From Acanthopleuribacter pedis (lineage in GTDB: Bacteria > Acidobacteriota > Holophagae > Acanthopleuribacterales > Acanthopleuribacteraceae): a stretch of DNA of 64,000 bases. Shown piece by piece: positions 52,589 through 62,343 of this stretch. The stretch covers positions 124,001-188,000 of the forward strand of contig NZ_JAFREP010000002.1 of NCBI RefSeq assembly GCF_017377855.1, in the 5' to 3' direction. How positions within the stretch are numbered: the first letter of the stretch is position 1; every line of letters begins with the position of its first letter. The notes beneath the pieces are model-generated. The model was given only the letters and a program-made list of their open reading frames with translations, was not told the origin of the DNA and ran no database searches. The position numbers and the translations under genes are program-made.

Positions 52589-52670
52589 AGGAACCTCCTG
52601 GCCGGTGGGCCGACGTCGGTAACCCTAGCATGCTTTGTGTGAAAGTTACAATAAGAAGTTTGTGTGCTAT

Positions 52671-53285
52671 TTACGCTAAGGCGGCGAGCGGGTTGTGTTC
52701 TCGCTGGAGCAAGCGGTCGAGGTAGGCGTTGGTACGCGCGAAGCCTTCGAGATTCTGTTGTTCACGGCCCCAAAACAGGCTGTACCCCATGATGATGTCC
52801 GCCGCGCTGAAGCGGTCGCTCACCAAATAATCCTGCTTTTCGAGGTGACGCTCGATTGCGGCAACGGCCCTTTGGTAGAAATGGTTGTTTTGCGGTTTGA
52901 TGGCGGGGACGTGCCGGTCCTTGGGCAGGATGAAATCGATGGTGTTGACCTCGGTGCTGTTGGCGTACGGGTCCAATTCATTGAGCGCAAAACACATCCA
53001 TTGGTAGTGCAGGTTGCGTTCCCAGGTACCGGGTGCCGCGATCAGCCCGCTGTCCGGTGCTAAATCCGCGACAGCGGTAACAATGGCGCCGCTTTCAAAC
53101 AAGGGTTGCCCGTCGATGGTAACCGCGGGCAACTTGCCCAGCGGATGAATGCGGCGCAGGGCTTCATTTTGAAAAGTTTCCACGCCTTCGCTAATGGATT
53201 CAAAGGGGATTCCGGCTTCGAGCAGCGCCCAGCGCACACGCGCCGAACGGGTCGGGCCGAGCTCGTACAAAATGATCGAGACCAT
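52671..53285 (-). CDS. glutathione S-transferase family protein
   Basis: The product has 204 residues, cytoplasmic. The thioredoxin-like N-terminal domain has LYELGPTRSARVRWAL (catalytic Ser region about 11-18), HPLGKLPAVTIDGQPLFESGAI (about 48-69 in two parts), and the C-terminal helical domain has LVSDRFSAADIIMGYSL. It should conjugate or bind glutathione. GAGGAAC lies 6 bases before the ATG at 53285. It lies 60 bases after the tau transporter's permease gene and may be co-transcribed, hinting at a link to sulfonate or sulfur compound handling. The longer frame to 53696 lacks start signals. Confidence 0.85.
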   Translation of the reverse strand: MVSIILYELGPTRSARVRWALLEAGIPFESISEGVETFQNEALRRIHPLGKLPAVTIDGQPLFESGAIVTAVADLAPDSGLIAAPGTWERNLHYQWMCFALNELDPYANSTEVNTIDFILPKDRHVPAIKPQNNHFYQRAVAAIERHLEKQDYLVSDRFSAADIIMGYSLFWGREQQNLEGFARTNAYLDRLLQREHNPLAALA

Positions 53286-53344
53286 ACTGTGTTCCTCGTG
53301 TGGATCCGTGCTTCGGTAAAGGCGGTTGGTATTGTTGTCCAGAA

Positions 53345-54151
53345 TTAGCGGCCTTTCCAGGGGACGAGCCAGTGTTCCAGACCGCGCATGATCAGGTCGA
53401 AACCGTAGGCGACGATGCCAATCACGAAAATACCGGCGATCACCACGTCGGTGGCCAGGAAATCCTTGGCGTTGAGGACCATAAAGCCGAGTCCGGCGGT
53501 GGCGGCGACCATTTCGGCGGCGACCAAGGTGGTCCATCCGAATCCAATGCCAACCCGCATCCCCGTTAAAATTTCCGGCAAAGCCCCTGGCAGCACGATG
53601 TGGCGGATGATCTGCAAACGCGAGGCGCCCAAGGTTGCCGCGGCCAGCACTTTCTCGCGGGCGACGGCACGCACCCCGGCACGGGTACTCAAACAAATCG
53701 GTGCGAACATGGCCAGGTAAATCAGGACCACCTTGGCAACCTCGCCGATACCGAGCCAGATGATGATCAACGGCAGGTAGGCGAGGGGGGGCAGCGGTCG
53801 GTAGAACTCAATCACCGGGTCGAGCAGGCCTTTGGCAAAATCGTGAATGCCCATCAAGATGCCGATGGGCACGGCCGTGAGCACGGCCAGCAGGAAGGCG
53901 CTGAAGACGCGGAACAAACTGGCCAGCGTGTGTTGCCACAGGGTGGCGTCGGCAAAGCCGGTGTCGATGAGGTCGCCAAGACGTTGCACCACGGTTTGCG
54001 GCGAGGGCAGAAACAGCGGTTTGACCCAGCCGAGCGCGGTGGCTGCCCACCATATCAGCAGCATCGCCAGGGTGGTTACCGCGCTGATGATTAAGGTGGT
54101 GCGTTGGCTGTAGCGGCGGTTGAGTGGGTCTTTGACTTCATGGCTCGCCAT
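53345..54151 (-). CDS. tauC: taurine-type ABC transporter permease
   Basis: The product has 268 residues with six transmembrane helices. The EAA-type loop of binding-protein-dependent permeases is present (ATLGASRLQIIRHIVLPGALP, about 165-185), together with YRPLPPLAYLPLIIIWLGIG (about 110-129). It matches TauC/SsuC permeases, which import taurine or alkanesulfonates. It overlaps the tauB gene by 14 bases and is followed 60 bases later by a glutathione S-transferase gene. Confidence 0.85.
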   Translation of the reverse strand: MASHEVKDPLNRRYSQRTTLIISAVTTLAMLLIWWAATALGWVKPLFLPSPQTVVQRLGDLIDTGFADATLWQHTLASLFRVFSAFLLAVLTAVPIGILMGIHDFAKGLLDPVIEFYRPLPPLAYLPLIIIWLGIGEVAKVVLIYLAMFAPICLSTRAGVRAVAREKVLAAATLGASRLQIIRHIVLPGALPEILTGMRVGIGFGWTTLVAAEMVAATAGLGFMVLNAKDFLATDVVIAGIFVIGIVAYGFDLIMRGLEHWLVPWKGR

Positions 54152-54935
54152 GATCGCCTCCCCGTGGGTGGATCACTTCCAGCACTTCCTCGCGCAGGGC
54201 GATAAAGTCGGGATCGGCTTTGAGGGAACGGGCCGATTCGCCCGCCAAAAAGCGTTTGCTGAAGGATAAATCGTAGGTTTTGTGGATTTTGCCTGGACGT
54301 GGCGTCATCACGATCAGGCGGGTGCCGAGGAACAGGGCTTCCTCGATGCTGTGGGTGATAAACAAAACGAGTTTGCCCGCTTTTTGCCAGAGTTCGAGGA
54401 TCAGTTCTTGGAGGCTTTCGCGGGTAAGCGCGTCGAGGGCGCCCAGCGGCTCGTCCATCAGCAGGATTTTGGGGTCGGCGGCGAGGGCGCGGGCGATGCC
54501 AACCCGCTGTTGCATGCCGCCGCTGAGTTCGTACACGCGGTGGTTGGCGAAACCCGAGAGGCCGACCCAGTCGAGACAGGTGCCCACTCGGTCTTGGCGT
54601 TGTTGCTTTGGCATGCCGGCGAATGTGAGGCCGAGCGCGACGTTGTCCGCCACATTCAGCCAGGGCATGAGTGCATTTTTTTGGAACACCACCCCGCGTT
54701 CGACACCGGGCCCGTGGATGGGTTGGCTGTCCAGGGCGACTTTGCCCGCGGTCGGGGCCAAGAAGCCTGCCAGCAGGTTGAGCAGCGTGGTTTTGCCACA
54801 GCCGGAGCGCCCGATGACGGTTGCGAAGGTTTCCGCTTCCAGCAACAGATCGACCTTGTCCAGGGCGGTTACGGCCTCGGTGTGCCGGCTTGCCGGGAAC
54901 ACCACCGAGACCTTGTCGAGTTCAATGCGACTCAT
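54138..54935 (-). CDS. tauB: taurine-type ABC transporter ATP-binding protein
   Basis: The product has 265 residues. Walker A GRSGCGKTT (about 42-50), Q-loop GVVFQKNALMPWLNV (about 82-96), the signature LSGGMQQR (about 137), Walker B ILLMDEPLGALD (about 156-167) and H-loop ITHSIEEA (about 194) are all present. The Q-loop wording and total size match TauB. It powers import through TauC. It overlaps tauA by 4 bases and tauC by 14 bases. Confidence 0.9.
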   Translation of the reverse strand: MSRIELDKVSVVFPASRHTEAVTALDKVDLLLEAETFATVIGRSGCGKTTLLNLLAGFLAPTAGKVALDSQPIHGPGVERGVVFQKNALMPWLNVADNVALGLTFAGMPKQQRQDRVGTCLDWVGLSGFANHRVYELSGGMQQRVGIARALAADPKILLMDEPLGALDALTRESLQELILELWQKAGKLVLFITHSIEEALFLGTRLIVMTPRPGKIHKTYDLSFSKRFLAGESARSLKADPDFIALREEVLEVIHPRGGDHGEP

Positions 54936-55996
54936 GGGGTGGGTTCACCCTGGTCGACCAGGCTCGCCGCAAAGTCGGTCATGATGAAACGGCCGTAGTC
55001 TTCGTGAACGGTGTTGATTTTTTTCTGATCCTTGAGGAATGCGGCGGTGTCGCGCAGCGCTTGGGCCGCGCCGCCGCCGAGCCAGAATTCACCGATCTGT
55101 TCGTTCGGATCGGGGAAGTGGTATTGGCCCATGATGGTGGGAATTTCGGCGGGATCGGCGCCGGTCAACTCAGCGATGGCTTTGACCTGCGCGGAATCCG
55201 CGTTCCAAGCGGCGGTGTTGTCGCGGTAATCGCCGTCGAGGCGGGCCACTTCCTTGACAAACTGTTTCATGAAATCGGCGTTTTCTTTGGCGAAGGCGTT
55301 GGCCACGATCATGCCGTCGAAGGTGGGTTTGCCGGTGTCGGCGATGGCGCCGGAGGTGAGCAAGACGGTGCCGGTCGGGGTGATTCGGTTGAGGATCGGA
55401 CTCCACACGAAGGCGGCGTCGATGCTTTCCTGGGTCCAGGCGGCCAGAATGGCGTCGGGCTGGAGGTTGAGGATTTTGACGTCTTTGGTGTCGATTTGAT
55501 TTTGTTCCAGGGCGACCAGTAAATGGTAGTGGGTGGTGGAGGCAAAAGGCACGCCGATGGTTTTGCCCTTGAGGTCGGCCATGGATTGGATGCCGGAACC
55601 GTTGCGGGCGACCAAGGCTTCGTTGTCGCGAATCGCCTCGAGAATCCAGAAGAGCGAGACATCGACCTCGCGGCTCATCGCGGTGGCGATGGGGCTGGAG
55701 CCGGCGACGGCGATGTGCACATCGCCCGAGGCCATCGCGGTAATTACCTCGGCGCCGGAATTAAACTTGCGCCATTCGATCTCGTGGCCGGTGGCCTTGG
55801 CGATGCTGCCGGATTGGATGCCCACCTTCCAGGGGTTGATCATCGATTGATAGCCAATGGTGACCTTGGGTAATTTTTTGGTGGGTGGTGGGGCGGCGGG
55901 TTCGTCGCCGGGTGAGTTGGTTTGGGTATTACAGGCGGAAAAGAGCAGGACGGCACATAGAATAGCAATGGCATAAAAACGCCGTGACAATGTCAT
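54932..55996 (-). CDS. tauA: taurine-type substrate-binding lipoprotein
   Basis: The product has 354 residues. The N-terminus is a lipoprotein signal with the lipobox FSAC (Cys about 21). Mature sequence follows the TauA pattern: EWRKFNSGAEVITAMASGD (about 75-93), AGSSPIATAM, KGKTIGVPFASTTHYHLL and LNLQPDAILAAW. It should bind taurine or a related sulfonate in the periplasm. GGAG lies 7 bases before the ATG at 55996. Gene order is tauA-tauB-tauC. The oxygenase gene tauD that normally follows is missing here, so the sulfur must be released by another enzyme. Confidence 0.85.
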   Translation of the reverse strand: MTLSRRFYAIAILCAVLLFSACNTQTNSPGDEPAAPPPTKKLPKVTIGYQSMINPWKVGIQSGSIAKATGHEIEWRKFNSGAEVITAMASGDVHIAVAGSSPIATAMSREVDVSLFWILEAIRDNEALVARNGSGIQSMADLKGKTIGVPFASTTHYHLLVALEQNQIDTKDVKILNLQPDAILAAWTQESIDAAFVWSPILNRITPTGTVLLTSGAIADTGKPTFDGMIVANAFAKENADFMKQFVKEVARLDGDYRDNTAAWNADSAQVKAIAELTGADPAEIPTIMGQYHFPDPNEQIGEFWLGGGAAQALRDTAAFLKDQKKINTVHEDYGRFIMTDFAASLVDQGEPTP

Positions 55997-56283
55997 GAAT
56001 AACTCCACTTCGGGTTGAATCTGGTCCAATTGTTACATTCGCGCCGGCTGGGAACAAGGGTGCCGCCGCGCTGGGACGAAAAGTGTTTGCCGAAATCGTA
56101 CGCTAAGCTGTCGGTAAGAAAGGAAGCGTTCTCCCTTTTGAGGGGGTCGCGCCGTTGCCAAATAGGTCGCCGCTCAAGTATGCTTAAACCGTTCTCTTTT
56201 ATCGATATTCACATGCCGAAATCGCCCTAGATTCGCGCGGTGCCGCCGCCCATGTGGCAAAACATCGGCAAGGATGGTGACTT

Positions 56284-58575
56284 TTGTTGTTGATGTGTTG
56301 GCTTTTGTTTTTGGTTCAAGACCCGAGTGCCACCGCGCCGGAGCAACGCGGCGATGTGGCCCGTGAGACGCAACTCCTGGAGGCCGCCGACGACGGCGCC
56401 TTGGCCGAGGTGAAACGCTTGATCGAAGCGGGTGTGGCGATTGAAGCCAAAAACCGGTTCGGCATGACCCCGCTGTACCTTGCCGCGCGCCGCGGGCATG
56501 TGGCTGTGGTGCGCTACCTGCACGAAAAGGGTGCCAAATTGGATGTTTCCGAACGCGTCTACGGGATTAGCGTGATCGGTGCCTTGCTTTATGATGATCG
56601 CGACGAAACCGTTGTGCTGGAGTACCTGCTCGACCAGAAAGTGGTCCCGACTGTCAGTGAAATCCTTCCGCTTTTCGAAAAAAAGAAAACCAAAACACTG
56701 GGCCTGATCTTTGACCGCAACATCCCCGTGGGCGACACGGCCGTGATGTTGCGCGGTTTCGCGGGCCAGGGCAACGAAGACGGGGTCAAGATCCTGCTGG
56801 AAAAAGGGTCCTTCAGCGAGGAAGCGCGCGTGCGGGCGTTGGACCATGCGCTCCTTGCCGGCAACGATGCGATCATCGCATTGTTGGCCAATACCGACGC
56901 CCTTAAAAAGCGGCCCATCCCGAAGATTGAAGAACCCAAAGGGTTCGTGGGCACCTACGCCACCGAGCGCGGTTTCAAAGTTCGTTTTCTTTTTCAGGAC
57001 GGGCTTTTTAAAGCGGAAAGTGAGGGCAACGACCCCACGCCCTTGCTGCGCGTTTCCGATGTCGCCTACGAAATCGTAGGACGGATGGGTGCCACGGCAA
57101 CCTTTGAAGAGCCGGTTGACGGGGTCATGCAAAAAATTAACGTGGTGTACCCGACCTTCTCCTTTCAATTGACCCGCACCGCCAAAGGAAAACCGAAAGC
57201 CGATGCTGCCGCCGGCGCCGATGCCGATCCGGTCGCCGCGGTTTCCGCGGATGCGGCGCAACCGGCGACGGCCGGTAAAGGCGGTGACGGCAAAGGGTTT
57301 TGGCCTTCTTTCCGCGGGCCCGGTGCGCGCGGTGTTGCCGAGAAACAGAACCTGCCTTTGGTGTGGAGTGAAGAACAGCATGTGCGTTGGAAAATCCCGA
57401 TCCCCGGCCTGGCCCACGCGGCGCCGATCATCTGGGAAGACAGGGTGTTTATCGTTTCGGCCGAAAACGGCGAGGAAAAGCCCACCTTGCGGATTGGTTT
57501 GTACGGCGATATCGAACCCATTGGTGATTTGGGCGAACAAGCCTATTCCTTGACGGCCTTCGATACCGCGACGGGCAAACAGAAGTGGCGCCAAGTCATC
57601 GCCACGGCGAAAGCGAAAAACGACCGCCACCCCAAATCCTCCCACGCCAACGCGACCCCCGTCACCGATGGCAAACATCTGGTTGTGTTGCTGGGATCCG
57701 AGGGCTTGTTCTGTTTTGACATGAAGGGCAAGTTCAAATGGCGCAAAGACCTGGGTCTGATGGAGGGGTCTTGGTTCTACGATGAAAAAGTAGAGTGGGG
57801 CCACGGTTCCTCGCCGGTCATCGACGGCGACCGTGTATTTCTGCAGGTCGACCGCGCCCGCGATTCCTTCATCGCGGCCTACGCGCTCAAAGACGGCAAA
57901 GAATTGTGGCGCACGGGTCGCCATGAAATCCCGTCCTGGAGTTCGCCAACCCTGGTCAAAGCGAATTCCGGTGACGAGTTGGTCACCAACGGCATTAACG
58001 CGGTGCGGGCCTACGATCCGAAAAACGGCAAACTGTTGTGGTGGTTGGAAGGCAGTTCCGAAATTGCCGTCCCGACGCCTTTTGAACACGGCGGCAAGGT
58101 AATCGTCACCAACGGCTACCGTCCGATCCAACCGATTTACGTGCTGAAACCCGGCGCGCGCGGTGCGATTAAGGTTCCCGGCGAAGACGAGGAGAAAGGG
58201 CCGCATATGGTTTGGAATACCAAACGGGGCGGCCCCTACCTGCCGACGCCGGTCGCCTATGACGGCTTGTTGTACGTGGTCGACAACCAGGGTGTATTGA
58301 CCTGTTACGACTTGAAGGACGGCAAGAAGCATTACCGCCAACGGCTCGCGCGCGGGGTGGCGGTGACGGCCTCGTCCCTGGTGGTCGACGGCCGTTTGCT
58401 GGTGTTCAGTGAGTTCGGCGACACCTTTGTGGTGCAAACCGGGCCCGAGTTCAAGTTGTTGGCCCGCAACAAAATTGAGGATAACCAACTGGCGTCACCG
58501 GCGGTCGCGGGTGGCTTACTCTACATCCGTGGTGAGCGCCATTTATACGCAATCGGCGGCAAATCCGCCGAGTAA
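56284..58575 (+). CDS. ankyrin-repeat and PQQ-type propeller fusion protein
   Basis: The product has 763 residues. The N-terminal third holds ankyrin repeats (for example GALAEVKRLIEAGVAIEAKN, then GMTPLYLAARRGHVAVVRYL, about 35-90). A Pro/Ala-rich linker near 305-340 leads to a PQQ-enzyme-like propeller: WPSFRGPGARGVAE (about 340), then repeats such as YSLTAFDTATGKQKW (about 418-432), LKDGKELW and YDPKNGKLLWW. No catalytic dehydrogenase residues are obvious, so it is probably a binding scaffold. The start is a TTG at 56284 with AAGGATGG upstream. The hydrophobic N-terminus (MCWLLFLV) resembles a short signal peptide. It precedes the second propeller hybrid kinase by 12 bases. Confidence 0.75.
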   Translation: MLLMCWLLFLVQDPSATAPEQRGDVARETQLLEAADDGALAEVKRLIEAGVAIEAKNRFGMTPLYLAARRGHVAVVRYLHEKGAKLDVSERVYGISVIGALLYDDRDETVVLEYLLDQKVVPTVSEILPLFEKKKTKTLGLIFDRNIPVGDTAVMLRGFAGQGNEDGVKILLEKGSFSEEARVRALDHALLAGNDAIIALLANTDALKKRPIPKIEEPKGFVGTYATERGFKVRFLFQDGLFKAESEGNDPTPLLRVSDVAYEIVGRMGATATFEEPVDGVMQKINVVYPTFSFQLTRTAKGKPKADAAAGADADPVAAVSADAAQPATAGKGGDGKGFWPSFRGPGARGVAEKQNLPLVWSEEQHVRWKIPIPGLAHAAPIIWEDRVFIVSAENGEEKPTLRIGLYGDIEPIGDLGEQAYSLTAFDTATGKQKWRQVIATAKAKNDRHPKSSHANATPVTDGKHLVVLLGSEGLFCFDMKGKFKWRKDLGLMEGSWFYDEKVEWGHGSSPVIDGDRVFLQVDRARDSFIAAYALKDGKELWRTGRHEIPSWSSPTLVKANSGDELVTNGINAVRAYDPKNGKLLWWLEGSSEIAVPTPFEHGGKVIVTNGYRPIQPIYVLKPGARGAIKVPGEDEEKGPHMVWNTKRGGPYLPTPVAYDGLLYVVDNQGVLTCYDLKDGKKHYRQRLARGVAVTASSLVVDGRLLVFSEFGDTFVVQTGPEFKLLARNKIEDNQLASPAVAGGLLYIRGERHLYAIGGKSAE

Positions 58576-58587
58576 CGGGGATCCACG

Positions 58588-61500
58588 TTGAAGGCGGTTC
58601 GGGTGAACAGATTTTGCCGGGGTTTGGTACTCCTCCTATTGGGGTGTTGCCCCCTTGCAGCCGAACCCCTGGACCGTCTTCGATTTAAACACCTCACCAC
58701 CGCGGATGGTTTGTCGCAGAGTATTGTGACCTGCATGCTGCAGGACCGCGTCGGTTTTCTGTGGATCGGCACCCAGGGTGGCTTAAACCGCTACGACGGT
58801 TACCGTTTTACCAGTTACCTCCACGATCCAACCGATCCCCACGGGTTACCCGACAACTGGGTATCCAGCCTGATGGAAGATCGCGACGGTCGCCTGTGGG
58901 TCGGCACCCAAACCGGCGGCGTGTGTCGGTTTGACGAACGAACACGCCGCTTTGTTCAGATACCGGTCGCGGGTGTCGACGACAGCGCGGTCACCGCGGT
59001 GTTTTCGCTGTTGCAAGATCAAGCGGGCCGCATTTGGATGGGTGCCGACCGCGGTTTGTTTCGCTTCGATCCGGTCCAGAAGGCCTTTGTTCATTTAGCC
59101 GAGTTGGACGTGACCAACGTGACGTCGATGGTAGAAGCACCCAATCAACTCATACTGTTGGGCACCTTTAAGGGATTAACCATCTACAAACCCAGCAGTG
59201 GCGACGCTTGGGAGGCGGCGTCGGTTTTGGACGGTGGCGCCGCGTTGCGGGTGCGCGAGGTGCTTTCGCTGCACATCTCGCGACAAATGATTTGGATTGG
59301 GACCAACGGCGGTCTGTTTCGCCTGCCACCCAACTCGAACCGTCTGCAACCCGTCCAGGCCGAGGCAGCCGACGGCTTGACCCTGAGCGAACAGGCGGTG
59401 GCTTCGCTTTGGGTCGACCAAAGTGGTTTGCTGTGGATCGGTACCGAACGCAACGGCCTGTTTATATGGGAAGAACGCACCGGGCGGTTGGTCAACAACC
59501 AAAAACAGGCCGGGGTTCCCCAAAGCTTGGGGGCCAACCGAGTTGAGGCGATTTTTCAAGATCGGTCCGGGTTAATGTGGTTGGGTCTGATGGGTCATGG
59601 ACTCAGTTCTTGGAATCCCAAGCGGCGCCAATTTCACGCCATGAACCCCGACGCCGGTGAGGGGCCCGTTGGCAGCGGTCCGCGCGTGGTCCCGATTCTC
59701 GAAGAAGGTCGGGAGCAGCGCGTGTGGGTGGGTACGGTCGGCGGCGGTTTGTACCGTTATGACTTCAAAGCCGAACGCTGGGATCATTTTCGCCATGATC
59801 CCAACGATGCCGACAGCTTGCCGCAAAACGAAATTTTCTCCCTTGCCGAGGACAGTTCGGGTCGGATTTGGATCGGCACCCAGGATCAGGGTTTGTGTTT
59901 GTACCAACCCGACACCAACGACTTTTTGCGTTATCAGCACGATCCCGCGCGCCCGGACAGTTTGGGTTACGACAAGGTCCGCGTGATGTGCGAAACCGCG
60001 CCGGGCACCTTGTGGATCGGAACCTTTGGCGGCGGTATTAGTGTGTTCAACGAGGCCAAACAAAGCTTTCGCCACTACCATCACAGGCGCGACGACCCCA
60101 CCGGTCTTGGTGATAACCGGGTGATTATGCTGTACCACGACCGCAAGCAGCGCATTTGGGCGGGCACCATTAGCGGCGGTCTCAACCTTTACGATCCTGA
60201 ACAAGACCGGTTCCAGGGTTATCCCCGCGATGCGACCCATCGCGGCAAGGGACCCAGCCACAATTCGGTGATTGGTATGTTGGAAGATCCCAAGCGACCG
60301 GACCGTTTCTGGCTGGCGACCTTCGGCGGCGGCCTGAATATGATGGAGCAGGTCGACGGCCGTTGGCATTTTCGTGTTTTCGGCAAACGCGAGGGGCTGA
60401 CCAATCTCAGCGTGACGGGGATGGTTGCGGACGCCCAAGGCCGGTTGTGGTTGGCCACCCAAAGGGGCCTGCATCACTTCGATCCTGTCTCAATGCAGGT
60501 ACTTAAGGTGTACACGGTAGAGGACGGATTAATAGAAGACGAGTTTTATCCTTGGTCCGCCTGGGCGGGCGGTTCGGGGCGGCTTTACTTCGGGGGTTCC
60601 GACGGGTTGGTCTGGTTCGAACCCGCCTACCTCGCCAACAAACCGTACCAACCGCCGATCGTGTTGACCGAACTGCGTACCGCGGATCCCCGCTTTAAGC
60701 CGGGCCGTGCCCTCAGCGCGTTACAAGAGGTGCGTTTGTCCCATCGTGATTCCTTGTTGGCGCTGGAGTTTGCCGCCTTGGACTACAACAGCCCGGACAA
60801 ACATCGCTACCGATATCGCGTTGACGGTTTGGTGAATGAATGGGTCGATTTGGGCCCGGAACGCAGCCTGAACTTTACCAACCTAAAAGCCGGCACCTAC
60901 GAACTCAAGGTTCAAGGTGGGCCGGAAGGTGCGCCTTCCGCCGAGGGAGAGCTGCGCCTGACCTTGCGGGTTGACCCACCACCTTGGGCGGGTAAAACGG
61001 CTTACGCTTTTTATTTCTTGCTCGCCGTAACCGCGGTTTGGGGTTACCAACGCAGCCAGACCAAAAAGTTGTCGAAGGAACGGCGGCTCACCGAGAAAGA
61101 ACGCCAAGTTGCCGAGCGGCTGCGGCACCTGGGCAAAATGAAAGACGAATTTTTGGCCAATACCTCCCACGAGCTGCGCACGCCCCTGAACGGCATTGTG
61201 GGTTTAACCCAGTCCTTGCTGGACGGTTCGGGTGGTGCGCTCAACGACAAACAAAAACACGATTTGGGGATGGTGGTTGCCTCGGGCAAACGGCTAACCG
61301 CCTTGGTTAACGACATCCTCGATTTTTCTCAACTCAAAAACCGTTCGCTCAAGCTCTACCGCGAACCGACCTCGTTCCAGCTTATCGCGGAACGGGTGTG
61401 CGCCTTGGCCGAACCTTTGGCGCAGGAGAAATCACTGGATTTGATTGTATCGATTCCCGACGATTTGCCGCCGGTGTTGGCCGACCGAAACCGGCTGCAA

Positions 61501-62343
61501 CAGATTTTGGTGAACCTCTTGGGTAACGCGGTGAAGTACACCGAAACCGGGGATATCCGCCTCGATGCACGTCTGGCGGGCGCTTCCTTGATGGTTTCGG
61601 TAACGGATACGGGGATTGGCATTCCCCCCCAACTTCAACGCACCATTTTTCAGTCGTTTGAGCAAATCGACGGCACTGCCAAACGCCTGCGTGGCGGTGC
61701 GGGTTTAGGTCTGTCGATTACCCGCAAGCTGGTTGAGATGCACGGTGGGCAAATTATGGTGGCATCGGAGCTGGGCGCGGGCAGTACCTTTCGCTTTGAT
61801 TTGCCGCTGGCCGAGGGCGGTGACGTTGCCGAGCACCTGTCCCTGGAGGAGCCGGCCTGGGATTACGACGGTGTGAAACCCGCGGATTCGGTGGCCAGTC
61901 AGCCGGCCGTGATTTCCGACGGCGAACCGAACGCCGCCGACGTTTACCGCATCTTGATTGTTGACGACGAGGCGGTGAACCGCCAGGTTTTGGTCAACCA
62001 GATGAGCGGCCACGATTTTGACGTCGAGGAGGCCGGTAGCGGCCCGCAAGCTCTGCGTCTGTTGCGACACCATCCCGGTTACGACCTAATTTTATTGGAT
62101 GTGATGATGCCGCAAATGTCGGGTTTTGAGGTGTGCCGCCGCATCCGTGCCGAATTTCCCGAGGAACGGGTGCCGGTGATATTCCTGACCGCGCGCACGC
62201 AGGTCGAGGATGCGGTGGAAGGATACCACGCGGGTGGCAACGATTTCCTGACCAAGCCGGTGACCAAGGAAGCGCTGCTGTTGCGGGTTAAGACGCACCT
62301 GCAGCTGCTCCGGACGCCGAACCCATCAGATGCCCAAGGGTAA
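58588..62343 (+). CDS. propeller-type hybrid two-component sensor kinase
   Basis: The product has 1,251 residues. A signal peptide (CRGLVLLLLGCCPLAAE) and a series of two-component propeller repeats (for example GFLWIGTQGGLNRYDG near 50, GLMWLGLMGHG near 330) occupy the periplasmic part. A Y_Y_Y-like domain and one transmembrane helix (about 810-826, YAFYFLLAVTAVWG) follow. The kinase core has SHELRTPLNG with His about 861, N-box LLGNAVKYT, TDTGIGI and GAGLGLSITRK. A C-terminal receiver (about 1120-1240) has the phospho-acceptor Asp about 1171 in LLDVMMPQMSG. Unlike the sensor at 19542-24641, it has one kinase core. A TTG at 58588 or GTG at 58603 is the start. Confidence 0.85.
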   Translation: MKAVRVNRFCRGLVLLLLGCCPLAAEPLDRLRFKHLTTADGLSQSIVTCMLQDRVGFLWIGTQGGLNRYDGYRFTSYLHDPTDPHGLPDNWVSSLMEDRDGRLWVGTQTGGVCRFDERTRRFVQIPVAGVDDSAVTAVFSLLQDQAGRIWMGADRGLFRFDPVQKAFVHLAELDVTNVTSMVEAPNQLILLGTFKGLTIYKPSSGDAWEAASVLDGGAALRVREVLSLHISRQMIWIGTNGGLFRLPPNSNRLQPVQAEAADGLTLSEQAVASLWVDQSGLLWIGTERNGLFIWEERTGRLVNNQKQAGVPQSLGANRVEAIFQDRSGLMWLGLMGHGLSSWNPKRRQFHAMNPDAGEGPVGSGPRVVPILEEGREQRVWVGTVGGGLYRYDFKAERWDHFRHDPNDADSLPQNEIFSLAEDSSGRIWIGTQDQGLCLYQPDTNDFLRYQHDPARPDSLGYDKVRVMCETAPGTLWIGTFGGGISVFNEAKQSFRHYHHRRDDPTGLGDNRVIMLYHDRKQRIWAGTISGGLNLYDPEQDRFQGYPRDATHRGKGPSHNSVIGMLEDPKRPDRFWLATFGGGLNMMEQVDGRWHFRVFGKREGLTNLSVTGMVADAQGRLWLATQRGLHHFDPVSMQVLKVYTVEDGLIEDEFYPWSAWAGGSGRLYFGGSDGLVWFEPAYLANKPYQPPIVLTELRTADPRFKPGRALSALQEVRLSHRDSLLALEFAALDYNSPDKHRYRYRVDGLVNEWVDLGPERSLNFTNLKAGTYELKVQGGPEGAPSAEGELRLTLRVDPPPWAGKTAYAFYFLLAVTAVWGYQRSQTKKLSKERRLTEKERQVAERLRHLGKMKDEFLANTSHELRTPLNGIVGLTQSLLDGSGGALNDKQKHDLGMVVASGKRLTALVNDILDFSQLKNRSLKLYREPTSFQLIAERVCALAEPLAQEKSLDLIVSIPDDLPPVLADRNRLQQILVNLLGNAVKYTETGDIRLDARLAGASLMVSVTDTGIGIPPQLQRTIFQSFEQIDGTAKRLRGGAGLGLSITRKLVEMHGGQIMVASELGAGSTFRFDLPLAEGGDVAEHLSLEEPAWDYDGVKPADSVASQPAVISDGEPNAADVYRILIVDDEAVNRQVLVNQMSGHDFDVEEAGSGPQALRLLRHHPGYDLILLDVMMPQMSGFEVCRRIRAEFPEERVPVIFLTARTQVEDAVEGYHAGGNDFLTKPVTKEALLLRVKTHLQLLRTPNPSDAQG

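Noticed and set aside
56227-58488. Minus-strand open frame of 753 codons
   Set aside because: It is antisense to the ankyrin/PQQ gene. The product is rich in Arg, Gly and His without domains, and no ribosome binding site was seen.
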